Assembly: GCA_951812925.1 (NCBI GenBank)
Contig: OX638371.1
Location: 113,607,124-113,671,123, forward strand
Length of the DNA stretch: 64,000 bases
From: Calliopum simillimum
Lineage: Eukaryota > Arthropoda > Insecta > Diptera > Lauxaniidae
Reading direction: 5' to 3'
Shown: piece by piece, positions 11,301 through 22,418 of the stretch
Layout: each line of letters opens with the position of its first letter
Numbering within the stretch: position 1 is the first letter of the stretch
The notes under the pieces: generated by a model
What the model was told of the DNA's origin: nothing
Databases searched by the model: none
The model's input: the letters and a program-made list of their open reading frames with translations, nothing else
Program-made: the position numbers and the translations under genes

Positions 11301-11552
11301 TTCCGTTTTTCTACCATATAACTTAGAATAAAAATTCATAAATTTCCTATTTTTCATGCAATTTTTTTAGTAAACCAATGTTTTCTCTCAAATAAAATAT
11401 TTGAGTTAATGAGTTTTATCTTTAAAATGACGATATGTCTCAATATAAATGAAAAAAAGAAACAAAATTTCGTTGCGATAATACGAATTTTTCGATTTTA
11501 CGAATAGGCCTGACACTATATAATTCGTATTAATGGACGTCGACTGTATTTT

Positions 11553-11585
<33 letters not shown>

Positions 11586-12417
11586 GACGCACCAAGGTTA
11601 CATTTTTACGAAGCATGGCATTTTATTCGGAGATTAAGGACTATTGCTTTCAGAAAAGAAAAAAAAATGGTACCTTCCTTCCACACATTAAGATAACTTA
11701 TTTGAACACCGTGACTAGCTTTTGCCTTTTGTTACACCGTAACGATACTAACACACTGACAATGTCATCACTCTGATAGTTTCCGAGTCCATAACCTTTA
11801 TGGGACTACCTTGAGGTTACTGTACAAAATAAAACCCGTAAAACCATCAAAATTAGTACCGATTTTGACAGTTTTAGAGGTTTTCGAAAAATTTCCTTAG
11901 TTAAAAAATGGTGATATATACATTTTTATTTTACTATTTTCACAGGACACTCTATTTATTATGCCACGCAAAGATTCTGATGATATTCTTACAACTCGTC
12001 CACCAATTGATGCTTACGAAAACAAGTACATAATTTGATTTTAATTGTACGCTAATTAAACTAATGATTACCAATTTTTGTAGTAATAAGCCAATCGTAT
12101 TTACAAATGAAGCTTTCGTTCCCGATAATCGTTCTACCGGTACAATAGAACTGAATCAGGAAGCAATCGCACGTGCAGCTCGAATGTCAACTGATGCCAG
12201 CTTACAGGATCGTCGTTTCCGTAACTTGGATAATTTCCAACAATACCCACCACCACGTTCCAACAATAACAGGCCAGCGGAGTCAGTGAAACCACAAGAA
12301 ATTGTAATTACGGCTACAGCAGGATTTCCAGTACCTGACTATACACCACCAATGACAAGAGCAAATCAGTCTACACAGAATAGTAATGGCCTTTTGCGAA
12401 ATCAAAGATATCAATAA
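8400..12417 (+). CDS. Four-pass membrane protein, downstream exons
   Basis: Four exons join in matching phase: 8400-8682, 8891-9222, 11946-12025 and 12084-12417, with AG/GT borders, giving 342 residues after an unidentified upstream exon. Hydrophobic spans occur at the start (SLLWIGLTLTGIFAYTCYI), in ILIWTCVYLGVAVCWLLSSV, in GVLFTWVILTFFICAMDLAL and in AAVAAISLMIISFKGFVLWI, the last possibly continuing into a fifth. A loop with EPTNYQQ lies between the first two. The C-terminal ~115 residues are hydrophilic, beginning PRKDSDDILTTRPPIDAYEN and rich in N, Q and P, and look cytosolic. The topology recalls insect four-transmembrane families such as DUF4728/MARVEL-like proteins, but I cannot assign one. 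The third intron (2.7 kb) holds a dispersed repeat and a pogo-like MITE. The start exon is probably upstream of the transposons. Confidence 0.75.
9940..10665. repeat. Dispersed fly repeat, long copy
   Basis: It contains CAGCGTCACCTCCTGAGTG, GTCCGTCTGTC-like and GCTGGGTGTGCGTGGAAATA blocks. Two internal tandem segments (ACTCAGACACTAAG, about 10370 and 10510) follow, and the end is CTACAGTGTAGGGTATTTTA...CCCCTACTAGTTTTTT. Related copies lie at 47280-47775 and (inverted, partial) 52390-52543. The repeat type is familiar in fly genomes. There is no coding capacity. Confidence 0.6.
10698..11546. mobile_element. pogo/Tigger-like non-autonomous element, 849 bp
   Basis: The terminal inverted repeats CAGTCGACGTCCA(G/T)TAATA match over 24 bp with one mismatch and are flanked by TA on both sides (10696-10697, 11547-11548). 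CAG-starting repeats and a TA target site fit the pogo branch of Tc1/mariner. Internal copies of AATACGAAT near each end look like sub-terminal repeats. No transposase frame is present. Confidence 0.75.
11556..11584. repeat. Poly(A) tract
   Basis: A run of about 29 adenines lies just outside the pogo-like element. It may be the tail of an old retroposed copy or simple sequence. Confidence 0.6.
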
Positions 12418-12699
12418 AGAGTTTTATTTTTGAATTTTTAGAAAAAGGTCAAAATTATTTGTGAACACTGTGTAGCATAATGAAGAAGAATATCAATTTC
12501 AGTTGAGTTTTCGAAATATCTTTACCCGTGTGTTTTGTTGATTATTAATTTATAAGAGTTTCAGTTTTTTTTTTTTTTTTAAATATGTTTCATTCAGCTT
12601 TAAATAAAAATTTGCTTGCAAAAATCTATAACAATAAGTAAAATTTCTTGTTTTCCTTTGTTACCCGTTCGTTGGTCAAAGAGACAAGTTTCAAACAAG

Positions 12700-12838
12700 C
12701 GGAGCCTCAAAACATGCTACGTTTTTTATAATTTGAAACATGACGTTCTGTTGTAAAAATTTTACAAAGCTATAGCATATTTTCATGCTCTACGTTGTTT
12801 GAAATTAAAGAAAAAACGAAGCATATTTTGAGGCTCCA
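12700..12838. mobile_element. Palindromic MITE (~139 bp)
   Basis: The arms GGAGCCTCAAAACATGC.ACG and complement lie at the two ends (about 26 bp each). It is non-coding and lies about 280 bp downstream of the membrane-protein stop codon. Confidence 0.55.
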
Positions 12839-13201
12839 CGTACATAGGGTGCACAGTGGGAGATTTCATACATTTAGCTAGAAAAAAGTAAGAGAAGTAC
12901 TCATATGACTCCTATGTTGAGTTAGCTGCACCTAGTTAAAGAAAATTCGAAAGATGGTCGCGATTAGTTTATGGACACTGGATAGTATCACAAAAAAAAA
13001 GTTCTCTGTAAGCCCCCCATTTTGAAAGCTTATCGGTTTTGATTTTTGAGGAAAAATACATTTTTTTTTCGACCTCTATATAATACGCTATTTGATTTTT
13101 TCCTATTGCTCCGCCATTTAACGTCCGATCATTAAGTATGGTATATCGTTGTAAATATCTCGATGTGGGATATATTTCATTAACAGAAGGGTAATTCCAT
13201 G

Positions 13202-14747
13202 GTAACTCACGTTACAAACAGAAAATTTTTTTAGAGTTTAATGCAAGTTTTAAAGCTCATCCTTTGGATTAACTTACAAATATGGTTTCTTTATAAATAT
13301 AAGACATTGTTCATGTTACAGATTAGTTTAAATTTTCAGTAATAACGTTATATTTATCCAGTAAAATAGTAAACTGTGTTAGTAACTCGCGTTACCATTT
13401 TTGGACAACATGTTTAGAGAGTAAATTTCTTTCGCAAGTTTCTGCGAAATTTGTGGGTAGATTTCTTTACATTAAACATTGATAAAACCAGAAAGATATA
13501 AATTAGTTTTTCTTTACTTGAAATAACAATTTCATTTCATATTTTTTAAAATAATGCAAAAATTGTATGGTAACTCGCGTTACTTTCGATTTTTATATTA
13601 AAATAAGGAGCTCTAATGCACAAAAATTGAAACTAAATCAAAATTTTACACTAATAAAAATTTACTTCAGGCTTTTATGGACTAAAATTGAAATTAAACA
13701 AAATTTAAGTTTTATTAAATACATAAGTCTTATATAACTCGATTGTAATTAATTGAGTGCAGATAATGGCATGTCTTCGTTAGAACTATTACTTTCAATT
13801 CCAAACTGATTTACTTCGTCGTAATCAGTCCGTTTTAAGTTGATAACCACGTTTGCTTCGATTGATGTTTGGGTCATTTGCAGCTTATCATTTTTCCAGT
13901 AAATCATATGATTTTTTGTTATTCCGACGATTGCAGGAGCTTTAGAAAATATTGAGTCCAGTTTCATTTCTTTTGCAGTTTCATCAATTTGTGTTAGTGA
14001 AAAGTTAATGACAGTAACAACAGAATCTTTGGATGCATTGGCAAACTGCTCAGCGTTGAAGACGACTACTTCTCTCTTCCAAACTTTGTTTCGAACAGCT
14101 CTTTTTTGAGCACCGCCTATGCCGTCAACAGGCCCCTTTCCATGAGAAGTTGCGAAATAGTTCCAAATTAAATGTAATTTGTGTCCCTGCTGCAGAATTT
14201 TAATACTATTGGCTATAAATTTATTTTTAAATTGCGAGCACGGTCCATCAGACCAAATGTGAACTTCTTTAATACCATCTGGCAGTTCCTTCAGGACTCT
14301 TTCTACAATTACAGATGGCGATCATCAGACAATGACGATGGGATGTTGTTTCCCAAACAACCAAAGCGAAACAGTAAAGAGACTTGCTTGCGGCTGTACC
14401 CAGTGAAAACTCTAAACTTCACCTTGAGCAATGCATGTGAAGTTCTCTGAGAAGTCCACCTGCATCAAAGCGGCATTTTGACCCAAATCTTAAAAAAAGA
14501 ATATGCCTATAGAAAACTCATAAAAATTGTGAGAAATTTGTGTGGAATTATGACGGTGAGAGTCACCGGTAACTCGCGTTACTAAAATAAATCTCAATTA
14601 ATCTAGGCTACTTAAATAAAATTGAAGATGTTTTTACCGTTGTTTAGTACAAATTGATACACAAAAAGAATATGCAAGCATTCATTTGATTTAAACGGCA
14701 AATACCTGCTATAGCAGAAAAAAACGTAAAATTTGGTAACTCGCGTT
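13202..14747 (-). mobile_element. Decayed element with five GTAACTCGCGTTAC repeats
   Basis: Five copies of GTAACTCGCGTTAC lie at 13202-13215 (one change), 13382-13395, 13570-13583, 14569-14582 and 14736-14747 (truncated). All are in the same orientation and they bracket a decayed coding segment on the minus strand (13749-14495). The motif is nearly self-complementary. The arrangement resembles sub-terminal transposase-binding repeats, but I could not define terminal inverted repeats or a target duplication. A second element (60873-62393) has the same design with another motif. Confidence 0.55.
13749..14495 (-). pseudogene. DDE-like 'SHGKG-VDGIGG' family protein remnant
   Basis: One minus-strand frame runs from about 14495 to the TAA at 13749, interrupted by a TAG (near 14430) and two adjacent TGA codons (near 14336-14341). 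Before the stops it reads ALMQVDFSENFTC; after them it reads EVHIWSDGPCSQFKNKF, then WNYFATSHGKGPVDGIGG and KRAVRNKVW, and then an acidic tail. These blocks resemble a large family of uncharacterised multi-copy animal proteins. The spaced acids (DFSEN, WSDG, VDGIGG) suggest an RNase-H-like DDE fold, which is my inference. The last ~185 residues are open. With three stops it is probably not functional. Confidence 0.65.
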
Positions 14748-15239
14748 TTGAAAAATAAGGGCACTCTATTCCTTCATTTTTGAACACTTCACTTTCTCAA
14801 AATTATTGTTACAATGGGTCATATTAATAAAACTTTACTTTGCTAAAACTCGAAGCAATTGCTTCAATTTGTAGCATTTACTTCAATTCGTATGTGAAAA
14901 AATATTTTTCAGCATTTGCTTTGTTCGAAAAAAGCTTTTGCTTATATTGGTATGAATAAAAATACGTAACTCGTAGCATTTGCTTGAATATTCTGAGTCT
15001 GCTCTCTAGCTGACTACGAGAGTTTGCTTGGTACTTTTTACACATAAATCATACAAAAATCATGTTCTACATATATTGGTTGCCGTTTTTTTTGTAGGGA
15101 ATAAAATTAATTAAATTTAAAATTAATTAATTACTTAAAATTAATCTGCATATTATACCAAAACCAGTATAAAGACAAGAACAGATAGTTTAAACTATTG
15201 GCATATTAAGTTGAGTGTTCTGTAGCGACTAGCAAACCA

Positions 15240-15560
15240 ATACCAAAACCATAGCAGTCTGAGTCTTGATCTTGGACATTGAGCCTTGGTCTTGGTTTTG
15301 ATATTGATCTTGGTCATGAGGTCTTGGTCTCGGTCTTGGTCATAAAAAATTTTTTTGAGATTATTGAGTATTCAAAACTTCGAAACCTTATTTTTCAAAA
15401 GCAAATTTCAAATTGAGGGATGATTTTATCCTCGAAACAGGCGTGAAACACCTATTAACTATAGACCATAGCAGTCTTGGTCTTGCAAAGATATCAGCGT
15501 CTTGGTCTTGGCCTCACACACAAAATTACAAAGACCACGAACAAGACCAAGACTAATTTT
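15240..15560. repeat. Degenerate CTTGGT/GGTCTT repeats
   Basis: Two clusters of GGTCTTGGTCTTG-type units occur, at about 15262-15345 and 15474-15515. They are followed by the complement (AAGACCACGAACAAGACC) at 15530-15555. A short similar patch occurs at about 45496-45525. Confidence 0.5.
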
Positions 15561-15827
15561 GCTCACGACGGTTTGACAGCAAAACAGCCGATGTCAAACA
15601 TTTGCAAATTTGTACGCAAAGTTTTGTGCTATAAGAATATGCATTTTTATTTCCAGCGAAAACCCATTGAAGAATGAAAAAAATTAATTTTTTACTACAA
15701 TTCTATTATTTCCAAGTCCATTGCAATAAAATAAAAACAACATTTGCACATGAAATAAAGAAAAAAAGGCCTGTATCCTGGCCAACTCCCAGAAACGTTG
15801 TCACATGTGGATACATTACAATCTTTC

Positions 15828-15986
15828 TCCTTCAACTTCTTCCATGGATGCAAGTTGTTGGTGTGTCCTGACTTCTTGCGGCAATTGGCAGTTCTTGGAT
15901 GCAACCGGTCATAGCATTTACGGCATATCATTTAGTCGCAATTGCTTTTTTTTTTTTGGCAAATTATGCACAGATCGCTCAATAAT
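15828..15986 (-). pseudogene. RpL40: Ribosomal protein L40 (CEP52) fragment, broken
   Basis: The minus strand reads [20 protein letters not shown] and then [17 protein letters not shown], which is the zinc-binding C-terminal half of ribosomal protein L40 (normally the tail of a ubiquitin fusion). The upstream IIERSVHNL matches the start of the L40 part but is put out of frame by a 12-A run. A lysine codon has become TAA, one or more codons are lost near the third zinc ligand, and the frame reads past the normal end. No ubiquitin part is present. It is either a 5'-truncated retrocopy or a fragment captured by the surrounding inverted-repeat element. Confidence 0.8.
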
Positions 15987-16640
15987 ACAGTTTTATTCAA
16001 GTTCTTGCGTAATTGATGATTTAGTGGCAGCAATTCAACCGCTTCTAGAGAGTGGGTTTTTTGTATTGTGATGATTCATATTTTGCCTGCTCATTTTGAA
16101 CAATTCAAAAAAATTTTTTTGTATTTATTTCAATTTATTTCAAACTGTATTTTTATTTTAAATAAATAATGTCAAATATGACAAAGCAAATGCTAGTTTC
16201 GAATTTTCGAACTTGCTGTAGCAAGCATGAATTTTATTCATACCAATTTTAAGCAAATGCTATTTGCATTTACTTTACTACGAAAGTTATCTTGAAGCAA
16301 TTGCTATTTTTTATTAATACCACCCAATGCGTCATTGAATACAAGAGACTGTGTGTTTTTAAATAAATGAAATTTGCTTACCAAATTAAAACACGACACA
16401 CAGATAATTTAAGATTTAAAAATAAGTTTTATTTAATTTTGATATACACGCAATATATAATATTTAAAACATCGATTTTATAGAACTGTAATGTCAAATC
16501 TTAAATTTGGCGCTTGATAGCAATGATGCTTGAATTAAACAATAATTTGGATATAGTTGACATTTGAAAAGTAGTGGTAAGTTTTTCTGATATCGTGTCC
16601 ATATTTACATGGAATTGCCCAGAAGTAATTTATCTTAAAT

Positions 16641-17832
16641 GTTTTTTTCGACTAGTTGTAGTCATTATCCCAGATTCTATCACCATAGACACTTCATAAA
16701 ATTGAAACTCATAAAAATTATAAAATTCGTCCCTACAAAGTTTCCTCAAATTGTTGAAATTGACGAAGTTATAGCGAATCTAAAACTTCAGTACAAAATA
16801 TGAAAAACCGGATGTTTCAAAAACAAAAATCGTCCCCTAAAACTTTTTTTTAACATTTCAAACAGTATGCAAATAAAGAAAAAAATAATCTTGTGTAGTG
16901 TACTCATAAAGTCACTATTGCCACAAACGACACTTCTCTAAAACTCAGACTAAAATAATTTTTCTTCAATTTATTTTCCCACCAAATTTAAAGTAAACAA
17001 ATTAAATTCAGAAATACTAAAGTCACTTTGGAGTAAACAAAATTCCAAAGTACTCAAATTCCAAATAAATAAATTTCCTTTAATTTATTTTCAACCCCTT
17101 TTGGCTTGTGCTGTTTATCTATCCAACACATGAGCACAAGCACAACAACAATAACACCAACTGCATTTGAATGCACTGCCCAAAGCGTAAGCATAGCAAC
17201 TACACAGATCGTATTGCTTCAGTGCCAGACACATTTAAAGTAATGGTCAATATTTTCAATGCACTTGTTGTTATTGGGGAATTAGATTTCAGTTTGGGAA
17301 ACTAAATTGTGTTGATCGACCAAAACAAAACTGATTGGCGATCAAGGGAAAATCCAAAGAGAGAAGGGTGGAGTTAAAGAAAATAGTGGGAAATAATTTT
17401 AAGTAAAATAATGTTTTTTTATTGTATATATACTCGTACATCATTTTAAATAAAGTAATCTTAAGTCTAAACACAAGAGTGGCGCATAGCCAGAGTTTAA
17501 TTTCGATTCAAATGAAAAGTGCGCCGTAAAGCCAGAACAAACTGCTGCGTCTCGCAGACATAAATATAAGACAACCTTTTTTTTTATTTATCTTCTTTAC
17601 TCGCATCCTACGCTAAACGCGTAACTTTACACTTGCATAGTTTTAGGGGGCGATTTTTCGATTTTTTTTTTTGTTTTTCATATTTTGTACTGAGGTTTTA
17701 AATTCACTATAACTTCTTCAATTTCAGCAATTTGAGGAAATTTTTTATGGGCTTCAATTTAATGAAGTGTCCTTGGCACCTTAGGGTGGTAAAAACTGCG
17801 ATTATGAGTAAAACTAGTCGAAGAAAATAAAT
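16641..17832. mobile_element. Foldback element with ~200-bp inverted arms
   Basis: The stretch 16641-16852 is complementary, with gaps, to 17637-17832. The outer ends share TTTTTTTCGACTAGTT and the inner parts share CATATTTTGTACTGA in inverted orientation. The ~780-bp centre has no convincing gene. Confidence 0.6.
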
Positions 17833-18813
17833 AGAATTCTACTGTCTATATAATAATTCAATATTTTGACCCTATCAGTTGTTACCTTGGTTAAAGGTAG
17901 ATTATGTGGGAAGTCATATGACGCATATGCGTTTTCTTATGTTTTTTTTAGGACTTCTCAAAATTTTATTGTTTTTATTTTGTTGTAAACTTTTTTAATT
18001 TCCTTCTCTTTTCAAATAGATCCAAATCGAAGCCCAAACAATATTTACACAATCACAGTTGACTAATTTAAGACTGCATTAACTATTAAATCTGGGCGTA
18101 AATCACATGATTTACCATACAAAATAAATCTATTTCTGCATAGATTTAATTTAAATCTTCGCATAAATCGCAGCAAAACTACCGATTTCAGCTATTTTCG
18201 ATCAAGTGGCCCTTAGGTATTAACATTAACAATTTTGGCCCAAATGTGTTAAATATTTTGATTACCGCAGCACTGTTTTGCAAGGCAGAATTCACAATAA
18301 AGAGAAGTGTTGCCAATCATAAGTTTAAAAATTCAATGTCCACCAAAAAACGAGTTTCGCAAAATTTTTATAAATTGTATCGACTTTTTCAATTGAATAC
18401 TTTGAAACAAATCTGATGTGGTAGTGGTAGTAGTGGTTGTTTTATTGTTCTTGTTGTAATATATGATAAAAAATGTGCTAATGTAATAAATCAAACACAG
18501 ATACAAATGGCATAGGTATTAAATGAAAGGAAGTAGTAAAATACTTTTTTTTTGGAAAAAGTAGCGCTTTTATAAAAAAAAATCGGTCAAAATTTTCGAA
18601 AATTTGCTATGTCTCGAAAACCATGACTCGGATTTAAGAACTTTGTAATTACACAGATTTTATAGCCTGTTAAATAACCTTTCTTAGGACCAATATGTTT
18701 GAAATCCATAAAGGGGTTCAGAGCTTATACCGGTTTTGTTGTGTTGTTGTGATTAATTCTTTATTTTGGCCAAAAAATTAACCTTGGGAGCTTAAGTATT
18801 TTACAGTACATTA
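17833..18813. other. AT-rich spacer with old repeat fragments
   Basis: No gene is seen. About 18040-18190 resembles parts of the repeat at 23640-24270 (AAATCACATGATTTA, CATAAATC blocks). The remainder is AT-rich. Confidence 0.35.
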
Positions 18814-20250
18814 TATGTGATTTCGATGAAATAGTGAAAGCTATCCAAAGCATGAAAAACAACAAGGTCGCCGGTATAGATCAAATAACAGCTGAACTGC
18901 TAAAAGTATGCCCCAAAACATCAGCTAAAATTCTCCATCCTCTGCTCACCAAAATCTGGAGCGAAGAGCGTTTGCCAGAAGATTGGCTACATGGCATGCC
19001 GAAACTATAGAGGCATTACCTTGCTCTCTGTACCATCAAAAGTATTGACGAAAGTGCTTCTGAACAGGGTAAACGAAAAACTTGATTCGGCCATTCGAAA
19101 GCAGCAAGCAGGATTCCGGCGAAACCGATCATGCGTGGGTCAAATCAACACCCTCAGAATAATTGTCGAACAGTAATGCGAGTGGCGTGCTGCACTTCAA
19201 CTTGTCTTCGTAGACTATAGCACTGCCTTCGACAGTGTCTCCCGAGAAAACATCTGGGTTTCACTGCAACGAAGAGGTATTGCCGCAAAGGCCATAAACT
19301 TAGTACGTGCACAATATGAAGGCTTTAAATGCAGTGTGTTACACAACGGGATGTTGTCACCGACATTCGCCACTAATTCAGGCGTACTGCAGGGGTGTCT
19401 TCTATCACCATCACTCTTCCTTATCGTTCTTGATGATATCCTAGATAAAGCTCTTAATAAGGCCAAAAAGGGTATGCAATAGAACTTTACCGAACATCTG
19501 GAAGATCTCGACTACACTGACGACATCTGCCTCTTATCGTCCAAACATTCAGATATGCAAAGCAAAATTGAAGACCTTGTCTTGGAATCACAAAAGGCCG
19601 GCCTAAAAATCAACGTATCCAAGACTAAAAGCATGAAGTCAAACGCAAACAGGAATGACATCATGTTTAGAGCTGGCAGTGATGACATCGAAAACGTCGA
19701 TAGCTTCAAGTATTTAGGCAGCATTATCTCCATGGATGGTGCAAAAGAGGATATCAACTCAAGAATAGCAAAAGCAAAAGGCGCGTTTGCTCAACTGAAC
19801 AAAATATGGCCTTCACCCGTTATATCCACTAAAACGAGAGTGCGCATTTTTGATTCGAATGTGAAATCGGTTTTGTTATATGAGTGCGAAACATTGCTTG
19901 TTACTAAAGAACTAACGAACAAGCTGCAAGTATTCATCAACAAATGCTTAAGGCGTATACTAAAGATTTGGTGGCCTCGCACTATATCAAATGCCGAGCT
20001 ACATCAAAAATGCAATCAGAGGGCTATAGCAAACGAGGTCAAGCTGCGCAAATGGAGATGGATTGGTCACACTCTCCGGAAACCACACAGCGAAGTTTGT
20101 CGCCAGGCTCTTGAGTGGAATCCACAAGGCAGTAGAGCACGTGGTAGACCCAAAACCAACTGGAAAAGGTCGCTGGAAAAGGAAATCCAAGAATCGGGAA
20201 AGTCGTGGCAAGAGATCAAAGTCATCGCAAAGAATCGCGACGAATGGTAA
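18814..20250 (+). pseudogene. Non-LTR retrotransposon (LINE) reverse transcriptase remnant
   Basis: Plus-strand frames reconstruct, with breaks, a LINE reverse transcriptase: DFDEIVKAIQSMKNNKVAGI, then CRNYRGITLLSVPSKVLTKV, QQAGFRRNRSC, the first catalytic block FVDYSTAFDSV, and the active-site YTDD at about 19510. A 231-residue open C-terminal part (19555-20250) ends with LRKWRWIGHTLRKPHSE and ARGRPKTNWKRSLEKEI. An in-frame stop after IVEQ, another after KKGMQ and a deletion between LPEDW and CRNYRG show it is dead. Endonuclease and ORF1 are missing (5' truncation). It lies in the spacer between the membrane-protein gene and the H-protein gene. The clade cannot be assigned safely; the C-terminal block is like RTE/CR1-type elements. 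Confidence 0.85.
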
Positions 20251-20340
20251 TGTTTCATATTGGCCCTATGCTCCTCCTAGGAGTTAAAGGAGAATATAAT
20301 ACTTACATATGTGATTTATTAAATAAATGAAGTGAAGTAA
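20251..20340 (+). other. LINE 3' end and short repeat tail
   Basis: The frame's stop is followed by a short 3' region with CTCCTCCTAGGAGTTAAAGG and ends in AAATAAATGAAGTGAAGTAA-like sequence. This fits the 3' untranslated end of the LINE remnant. Confidence 0.4.
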
Positions 20341-20721
20341 ATTTGCTTCCACAATTTTGCCATACAAAATTGTTTTTTTTAGCTATAATTAAAAAAAAAA
20401 AACGAAAAAATGGGTTCGAAAATGTAGCACTTTTGATTACAATTGTATAACATCGGCAATACTGGCTCAGTTTACCGCTTGCAAAACTGACGAATTATTT
20501 ACGTATATTTTGAACGATTGATAACCTACGACATTTGATGACCGTCAAGTAAAATAATTGTAAATAAAATTCGATAAGGAGCATTCGTTTTAATACGCGC
20601 GCCGATTCGCCGATTCGTGTCTATTTATTTTTTTGATTATTAAAAGTTGATACGCATTCATTCTTGCTCGGGTCTTTGAAAGTGAACGGCGTGAAGTAGT
20701 GACAGTGGGAATCTCGGCATA

Positions 20722-21895
20722 ATGGTTTTATCAAGAGTGATTTGTACCGGTGTTAATCTGGCCAGCAAGTCTGCGCGGCATTTAAGATGTTCGACCTTTA
20801 CAAACTTGCGGAATTTTAGTGTAAGCATCGTACTTGACGCAGGTAGGAAAATGTGAAAGGAAAAAGTAATATGTCGAACAAATTACGTGCATAATTTTAC
20901 ATATGTTTTTGTAATCTGTTCACAATAATCATTTTAAGACAGCTGATTGCATTGCAGTGGTCTTTCAACTTTGATTTAATAACAGTGTTGCTAAGTGTTC
21001 TTTTAATAAAATTTTTTATGCTTACATTTATCAAAAAAAAAAAAAAAACACCCAGTGTGCCAGACGGTTCATATGTTCGCTTTTTTACCCGTTACGGATC
21101 CGTTACTGATCCGTTTGCGGGAGAAATTCCAAAAAAAAAAAAAACGATTCGTTTTTTTTTGGGAATCTCTCCCAGCTACATATTTTTCAAAACAAGTTTT
21201 TTGATTCAGTCTCTTAATTCTAAGGAAAAGCATGTAATCAAGAACTATCACTCTGATCTAGTTCAAGAGGCATAGCCATCGAAAGTAATCGATACGCACA
21301 GATTTTACAACAAACTGTATAAATTGGGACAGGTTTTGAAAATGAGGAGTACTTCAAAGAATTATGTATTGTACATCAGTAATTTTCTTAAGAATCGCTT
21401 ATAAACTTAAAAAAGAAATTAAATAATTAATAATATACAACTTTTGCATTTTTATATAGAACGTCGCTATACTGATAAACACGAATGGGTCTCCATTGAG
21501 GGACAAATCGGTACAGTCGGCATTTCTAAATATGCGCAAGAAGCATTAGGCGATGTTGTCTTTGCGCAATTACCTGAATCAGGTACAATCCTAAAGCAAC
21601 ACGACGAATGTGGTGCACTCGAAAGTGTAAAGGCAGCAAGCGAAGTATATTCACCAGTAAGCGGTAAAGTTATTGAGAAAAATAACGCTGTTGAAGATAC
21701 GCCGGGTTTAATCAATACAAATAGCTATGATAAAGGTGCGCAAGACTTTAACCATTTTATTTTTAAATCATTAATATATTCTTATTTTGCTTTTTAGGTT
21801 GGCTATTTAAATTAACCCTCACTAATCCAGGAGAAATTGAAACACTAATGTCCGAAAAAGAATACGAAGATTTTCTTAAATCTGCTGATCACTAA
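20722..21895 (+). CDS. ppl: Glycine cleavage system H protein, mitochondrial
   Basis: Three exons (20722-20842, 21460-21735, 21798-21895) join in phase to give 164 residues, the usual length of the family. The first ~40 residues are basic and hydroxylated without acids ([20 protein letters not shown]), a mitochondrial import signal. The mature part starts at [11 protein letters not shown]. The lipoyl-carrying lysine is in [15 protein letters not shown], and the C-terminus [15 protein letters not shown] is typical. By family knowledge it shuttles the aminomethyl group of glycine between the P, T and L proteins via its lipoyl arm in the mitochondrial matrix. The Drosophila homologue is pumpless. 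A more upstream donor (AGT|GTAAGC) would break the phase, so CAG|GTAGGA was chosen. A partial foldback repeat sits in intron 1. An AATAAA signal lies near 22078. Confidence 0.95.
21051..21173. mobile_element. Partial copy of CCCAGTGTGCC foldback element
   Basis: CCCAGTGTGCCAGACGGTTC and the next ~110 bp match the left half of the complete hairpin at 38925-39113 closely. The right arm is missing or decayed. It lies in H-protein intron 1. Confidence 0.7.
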
Positions 21896-22097
21896 TTTAC
21901 TTCGTATTAAAAAACGCTTCCTGTTAACTGCTTATTTAATTAAAATCGAGTTTGGCCTTAAGGTTATTTGTTATGGAATTTTTGTGAAAAATGCACTTTT
22001 GAAATTAATTCAGTAGGTCGCCGCTGCTTTGTTTTTCATTTATTTTAAGTATATTATTATAGAAAATAGCATAAACTTAATAAAATTCATTTTGCCA

Positions 22098-22124
22098 GAA
22101 AAAAAAAAAAAAAAAAAAAAAAAA
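22098..22124. repeat. Poly(A) tract
   Basis: About 27 adenines lie shortly after the H-protein polyadenylation signal. Confidence 0.6.
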
Positions 22125-22418
22125 ATGAGTAGTATATTTTTTCTTATCTGTTATTCCGTGTGTCTGATGATGACCTACGACCATGTTCTTTGATTAAAAT
22201 CTTTGTAAAAAAACATTTAAGTGTAAATGTTATCATTTTATTAATTTATTTTCAAATACGGCATACGGCAAAATTATTATAATTAATATAATTTATTTGT
22301 TCCACAGGAAAAGGGATATTTTCCAATATTGCCAAAATTTTACATGAAAGCTACAATAAAAATCAGATATACTTCTTATCGGTTTTCAAATAAAATATTT
22401 TCTTAACATATTTCAATC

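Larger units (their letters stand above)
14814..16327. mobile_element. Inverted-repeat element enclosing an RpL40 fragment
   Basis: Both ends carry ~150-bp degenerate inverted repeats. The left outer sequence is TGGGTCATATTAATAAAA and the right, complemented, is TGGGTGGTATTAATAAAA; both then hold AGCAATTGCTT and AGCAAATGCT blocks. The interior has CTTGGT-type repeats (15240-15560) and a ribosomal protein L40 fragment. No transposase is seen. The ends are approximate. Confidence 0.5.

Noticed and set aside
13202..14747. CRISPR-like array, because of regularly recurring GTAACTCGCGTTAC
   Set aside because: Spacing is very unequal (about 170-990 bp), the repeats are 14 bp, and the context is a fly genome.
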